From Erythrobacter sp047872805 (GTDB lineage Bacteria > Pseudomonadota > Alphaproteobacteria > Sphingomonadales > Sphingomonadaceae), in contig NZ_JBLQUK010000002.1 in the NCBI RefSeq assembly GCF_047872805.1, positions 1 to 64,000 on the forward strand: a DNA stretch of 64,000 nucleotides, in the 5' to 3' direction. Below the pieces are notes generated by a model, which saw only the letters and a list, made by a program, of their open reading frames with translations, was not told the DNA's origin and did not search any database. How positions within the stretch are numbered: position 1 is the first letter of the stretch; every line of letters starts with the position of its first letter. The position numbers were made by a program, and so were the translations under genes. Shown piece after piece: positions 60,783-64,000 of the stretch.

Positions 60783-61396
60783 AGCGCCGGATTGGCGTAG
60801 AAATGCCAGGTGAAGATCGCCATCGCGCCCCGGTGCGGGGCCCAGCGGGTGCCCAGTTCGCGGGTTTCTTTTTCTTTGGGCCGTTCCTCCAGTTCGAGCA
60901 GCCGTTTGACGCCCTCCTGCACGGCGAGGTCGCCGGCGGGCCAGATGTCGGTGCGGCCCTCGGCGAACAACAGGTATATTTCGGCTGACCAGCGGCCGAT
61001 GCCCTTGATCCTTGTAAGCTGTTCGATGGCTTCCTCGTCATCGGCGGGCAGGGCGTGGAAATCGAGTTCGCCCGCGTCCACCAATTCGCACAGGCTTCGG
61101 GCGTATCCCTGTTTCTGCCGCGACAGGCCGCAGGCGCGAAGCGTGTCGAAATCGCGTTTCAGGATACAGCCGGGGGTGAAATCCTCGCCGACCTCCGCGA
61201 TCAGCTTGTTCCACATCGACGCCGCTGCCGCGACCGAGACCTGCTGACCCACTATAGTGCGCAGCAAAGTCTTGTAACCGCGATCGCGCAGGCGCGGTTC
61301 GGGATAGCCGATGCGCGCCAGCTCTGCGCCCACAAGCGCATCCTTGCCCGCCAGCGCGTCCATCTCGGCTTGGATAATCTCGGCTGTCAGACCCAC
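60779..61396 (-). CDS. DNA-3-methyladenine glycosylase II-like (AlkA family)
   Basis: Encodes 205 residues. The HhH-GPD core is TRIKGIGRWSAEIYLLF (128-144), with catalytic Asp156 (WPAGDLAVQ). LLRTIVGQQVSVAAA precedes it. It excises alkylated bases to begin base excision repair. It lacks the extra N-terminal domain of E. coli AlkA, as is common in this group. Divergent from the ferredoxin gene. Confidence 0.9.
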   Translation of the reverse strand: MGLTAEIIQAEMDALAGKDALVGAELARIGYPEPRLRDRGYKTLLRTIVGQQVSVAAAASMWNKLIAEVGEDFTPGCILKRDFDTLRACGLSRQKQGYARSLCELVDAGELDFHALPADDEEAIEQLTRIKGIGRWSAEIYLLFAEGRTDIWPAGDLAVQEGVKRLLELEERPKEKETRELGTRWAPHRGAMAIFTWHFYANPAL

Positions 61397-61505
61397 TGGC
61401 TAATCCTCTAGGTTGCCTTATTCAGGGGAACGTCCTAGCGCACCCGCGATTTAATCCAAGCGTGCAACCTTGCGCTCAACCTTTTGAAGAGGACATTGTA
61501 AGCCC

Positions 61506-61814
61506 ATGCCCAAGCTGGTCGTCACCAATCGTGAAGGCGAAACGAGCGAGATCGAGGTCGAAGACGGCCTGACCGTGATGGAAGCGATCCGCGACAACGG
61601 TTTTGATGAATTGCTGGCGCTGTGCGGCGGATGCTGTTCCTGCGCGACCTGCCATTGCTACATCGAAAGCGACGCGCTGCCTGAAATGAGCGAAGACGAG
61701 GACGATCTGCTCGAATCCTCGGACCACCGCAAGGAAGGCTCGCGCCTGTCGTGCCAGATCCCGTTCACGGCTGAACTCGACGGGCTCAAGGTCACTATCG
61801 CGCCGGAAGATTAA
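61506..61814 (+). CDS. [2Fe-2S] ferredoxin (adrenodoxin type)
   Basis: Encodes 102 residues. Ligands are Cys40, Cys46, Cys49 and Cys83 (CGGCCSCATCHC and RLSCQIP), with spacing C-x5-C-x2-C-x33-C of the adrenodoxin/putidaredoxin family. Three more cysteines (43, 44, 51) sit inside the cluster loop. It passes electrons to cytochrome P450s or iron-sulfur assembly. No P450 or reductase is adjacent, so its partner is elsewhere. Confidence 0.92.
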   Translation: MPKLVVTNREGETSEIEVEDGLTVMEAIRDNGFDELLALCGGCCSCATCHCYIESDALPEMSEDEDDLLESSDHRKEGSRLSCQIPFTAELDGLKVTIAPED

Positions 61815-61856
61815 AGTTGTTTGCGGGCGCGCGGGTGACGTCCTAATTCACCGGGT

Positions 61857-62885
61857 ATGAACATCACCAGACCCTTTGGCGATACGCTCGCCCTCATTGG
61901 CAACACGCCGCTGGTCCGCCTTGCCGGGCCGAGCGCGGCGGCAGGCTGCGACATCTGGGGCAAGTGCGAATTTGCCAACCCCGGCTCATCGGTGAAAGAC
62001 CGCGCGGCGCTGTATATGATCCGCGATGCAGAAAGCCGCGGCGAACTCTTGCCCGGCGGGACCGTGATCGAAGGGACAGCGGGCAACACCGGCATTGGCA
62101 TCGCGCTGGTGGCCAATGCGCTGGGCTATAAGACGGTGATCGTCATGCCCGACAATCAGTCGAAAGAGAAAATGGACACGCTGCGGGCACTGGGCGCACA
62201 ATTGGTGCTGGTCCCGCCGACCAAATATTCCGACCCCTGCCATTTTCAGCACGTCTCGCGCCGCATGGCCGAAGAGACAGACGGCGCAGTGTGGGCCGGG
62301 CAATTTGACAACACCGCCAATCGCCGCGCGCATATCGAAGGCACTGCGAAAGAGCTGTGGGAGCAGACCGGCGGCGCAATCTCCGGCTTCACCTGCGCAG
62401 CGGGCACCGGCGGGACGATTGCGGGCGTGGGTATGGGGCTGAAGGAAATGAACCCCGACATCCGCATCGCGTTGACCGATCCGCACGGCGCAGCGCTGTA
62501 TAATTATTACGCCCACGGCGAATTGAAAGCCGAAGGCTCCTCGGTCGCCGAAGGGATCGGGCAGGGCCGCATCACCGCCAATCTCGAAGGCGCGCCAATC
62601 GACACACAATTCCGCATTTCAGATGAGGAAGGGCTGGTGTGGACCGGGCGATTGCTGCGCGAGGAGGGGCTGTGCCTGGGGCTGTCGTCGGGCATCAATG
62701 TCGCGGGCGCGATTGCGCTGGGCAAGCAATTGGTGGCCGAGGGTCAGGATAATCCGCAGGTCGCCACGATCCTGTGCGACACCGGGTTCCGCTACCTCTC
62801 GACGCTCTACAATCCCGAATGGCTCGCGGCCAAGCACTTGCCGGTGTTCGACTGGCTCGAAACAGCCGCGCCGCCGCGCGATTGA
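61857..62885 (+). CDS. cysK: Cysteine synthase A
   Basis: Encodes 342 residues. PLP-binding Lys47 is in NPGSSVKDRAAL, the TAGNTGIG loop binds substrate, and GTGGTIAGVG holds the phosphate. A C-terminal stretch (ILCDTGFRYLSTLYNPEWLAAK) is typical of the alphaproteobacterial/eukaryotic-like cysteine synthase A. It makes cysteine from O-acetylserine and sulfide. It follows the ferredoxin by 42 bases but with no sign of a shared function. Confidence 0.93.
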   Translation: MNITRPFGDTLALIGNTPLVRLAGPSAAAGCDIWGKCEFANPGSSVKDRAALYMIRDAESRGELLPGGTVIEGTAGNTGIGIALVANALGYKTVIVMPDNQSKEKMDTLRALGAQLVLVPPTKYSDPCHFQHVSRRMAEETDGAVWAGQFDNTANRRAHIEGTAKELWEQTGGAISGFTCAAGTGGTIAGVGMGLKEMNPDIRIALTDPHGAALYNYYAHGELKAEGSSVAEGIGQGRITANLEGAPIDTQFRISDEEGLVWTGRLLREEGLCLGLSSGINVAGAIALGKQLVAEGQDNPQVATILCDTGFRYLSTLYNPEWLAAKHLPVFDWLETAAPPRD

Positions 62886-62912
62886 TCGACAGTCGGGTCA
62901 AGCTGCGCTAAA

Positions 62913-63323
62913 ATGGCCTCCATGACTGGCGGAAGATTCACTCGGCGCGGCTGGCAGGCGCAGGAAAAGCTGGACAGTGCAGGCGAAGAACAGGCCCCGC
63001 GCGAAGGTGCGCCGCTGGGCGGCAACCGCGCCGAAGCAGCGCAAAGATTGCAGGTCGGGCTGTTCGGGATTGGCGCGATGGTGCTGTTGATCGGTTTGGC
63101 CAATGTGCTGGGAAATCAGGCTGACCTGACCGAGGAGCGCGCGGTGCCAGATGCCGCTCCGACGACCGAACCGACCGCCGCCCCGGCGCAGCGCGACCCG
63201 CTTGCCGACGCTGGCATTGTCCCGGAGATTCGGACCGAGCAGGGAACGACCCCGGCTGACGCCTCTGCTGGACCGAGGATCGAGGATTCCGAACCCACCG
63301 CCAATGGCACCCCGCAAAATTAG
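62913..63323 (+). CDS. Single-pass membrane protein of unknown function
   Basis: Encodes 136 residues. A basic, polar N-terminus is followed by one helix (VGLFGIGAMVLLIGLANVLG) and a disordered Pro/Ala/Thr/Glu-rich periplasmic tail. A second ATG lies 9 bases downstream. Its last 20 bases overlap the next gene, and the 27-base gap after cysK suggests cotranscription. Function unknown; the tail resembles linkers of envelope proteins. Confidence 0.75.
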   Translation: MASMTGGRFTRRGWQAQEKLDSAGEEQAPREGAPLGGNRAEAAQRLQVGLFGIGAMVLLIGLANVLGNQADLTEERAVPDAAPTTEPTAAPAQRDPLADAGIVPEIRTEQGTTPADASAGPRIEDSEPTANGTPQN

Positions 63324-64000
63324 GCGTGCCTTTGCGGTTGGCACGGCGGGTCTTGCTGTGCTGCTGAGTGGGTGCAATATTTCTCCAAGCGCTCCTGCGC
63401 CGACCCCGGAAACCGAAAGCGAACGAGAAAAGCCACGGCTTGGGCTGATGACCAGCCTGCCGCTTTATTGGCCGCTGAACGCAGACCTTGCCGATATTGC
63501 CAGCGGGGCCGCCGCGCCGCCGTGGCAGCGCCGCCTGCTGGAGCGAGACTATGAACTGGTGCCGCTCGATACGCTTTCTCCCATACAAGGCCTGTCCGAA
63601 GAAGCGGGTGACACCGATCCGCTATCCGGGCTTGACCTGATCGCAGTGATCCAACCGCGCGGGCTTTCGGCTGCGGATAATGCCGCGCTCGATGGCTGGG
63701 TGCGCGGCGGCGGGCGATTGCTGATCGCGCTCGATCCGCTGCTGACCGGCGAATATGACATCGCACTGGGCGATCCGCGCCGCCCCAATGACACCGCGCT
63801 GATCCCGCCGGTGATCCCGCGCTGGGGCATCGCCAATACCTATGCCGAAAACCTGACCGAGGTGCGCTATGCAGAGCTGCCGGGCGGGCGCGTTCCGGTC
63901 TGGATGGGCAGCAATCTGAGTCTTGCCGAGGGCGCGGACAACGCCAATCTCTGCCGCGTGCATGACAGTGGCCTGATCCTGCGCTGCGACAGCGTGGGCA
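63304..64000 (+). CDS. DUF4350-like lipoprotein, cut by window end
   Basis: The frame opens at ATG 63304, overlapping the previous gene by 20 bases, and stays open to the last base, giving at least 232 residues; the 3' end is missing. The lipobox is LLSGC (Cys24). The mature part reads LGLMTSLPLYWPL, then DLIAVIQPRGLSAADNAALDGWVRGGGRLLIALDPLLTGEYD, which resembles the DUF4350/GldG-like fold of uncharacterised ABC-linked proteins. The assignment is moderate because the C-terminus is not seen. Confidence 0.8.
   Translation, partial: MAPRKIRRAFAVGTAGLAVLLSGCNISPSAPAPTPETESEREKPRLGLMTSLPLYWPLNADLADIASGAAAPPWQRRLLERDYELVPLDTLSPIQGLSEEAGDTDPLSGLDLIAVIQPRGLSAADNAALDGWVRGGGRLLIALDPLLTGEYDIALGDPRRPNDTALIPPVIPRWGIANTYAENLTEVRYAELPGGRVPVWMGSNLSLAEGADNANLCRVHDSGLILRCDSVG

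Overview
The window is a GC-rich chromosomal segment of an alphaproteobacterium, most likely order Sphingomonadales near Erythrobacter or Altererythrobacter. The supports are two very large TonB-dependent receptors, an argS-SPOR-nagZ-scpAB-tatABC block, an ispH-thrB-rnhA block, a PF13759-type TPR/2OG-oxygenase gene, a Bpt-type N-end-rule transferase and small secreted proteins typical of sphingomonads. This placement is inferred from family content, not from a database search. I see no rRNA, tRNA, CRISPR array, prophage or intact insertion sequence.

Layout. 1-95 is a poly-C tract that looks like a sequence-end artefact. 145-15479 is the accessory part. It holds TonB receptor 1 behind a TPR/2OG-oxygenase gene, a divergent thiolase-dehydrogenase pair, TonB receptor 2 behind a membrane-anchored winged-helix regulator, a PilZ gene, and an enoyl-CoA hydratase with a MarR regulator. 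15579-23040 is a Tad/Cpa pilus operon on the minus strand (cpaA-B-C-D-E, tadB, tadC) that lacks the cpaF/tadA ATPase where it is normally found and has no flp pilin. 23149-25492 has a lysophospholipase-like hydrolase coupled to a D-amino-acid-dehydrogenase-like flavoprotein, then a YegP-like small protein.

25574-35631 is housekeeping: rnhA, thrB, ispH, a lipoprotein, argS, a SPOR protein, nagZ, scpA, scpB, tatA, tatB, tatC. 35788-41447 holds a small membrane protein, an amidohydrolase with a 3-hydroxyisobutyrate-dehydrogenase-like enzyme, ilvA, and bpt. 41455-47936 is the tamA-tamB outer-membrane assembly pair, which meets a phage-type lysozyme tail to tail. 48790-64000 carries a DUF4287 gene, glnB-glnA, argC, an SH3 protein, a leucyl aminopeptidase, a DUF3298-type lipoprotein, map, ccmA-ccmB, a pterin dehydratase, a short-chain dehydrogenase, an S9 peptidase, a DNA glycosylase, a ferredoxin, cysK, and two envelope genes, the last cut by the window end.

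The most interesting non-coding signals are these: paired TGTCA/TGACA dyads over the predicted promoter of TonB receptor 2; a double hairpin with a U-tract in the leader of TonB receptor 1; a 28-bp repeat shared exactly between the leader of the enoyl-CoA hydratase gene and the inside of the lysozyme gene, where it is translated as a VSG repeat; and a palindromic interspersed repeat at 58647-58735. No clearly new defence or biosynthetic system is evident. The closest candidate for an undescribed module is the membrane regulator, dyad array and TonB receptor 2 together.
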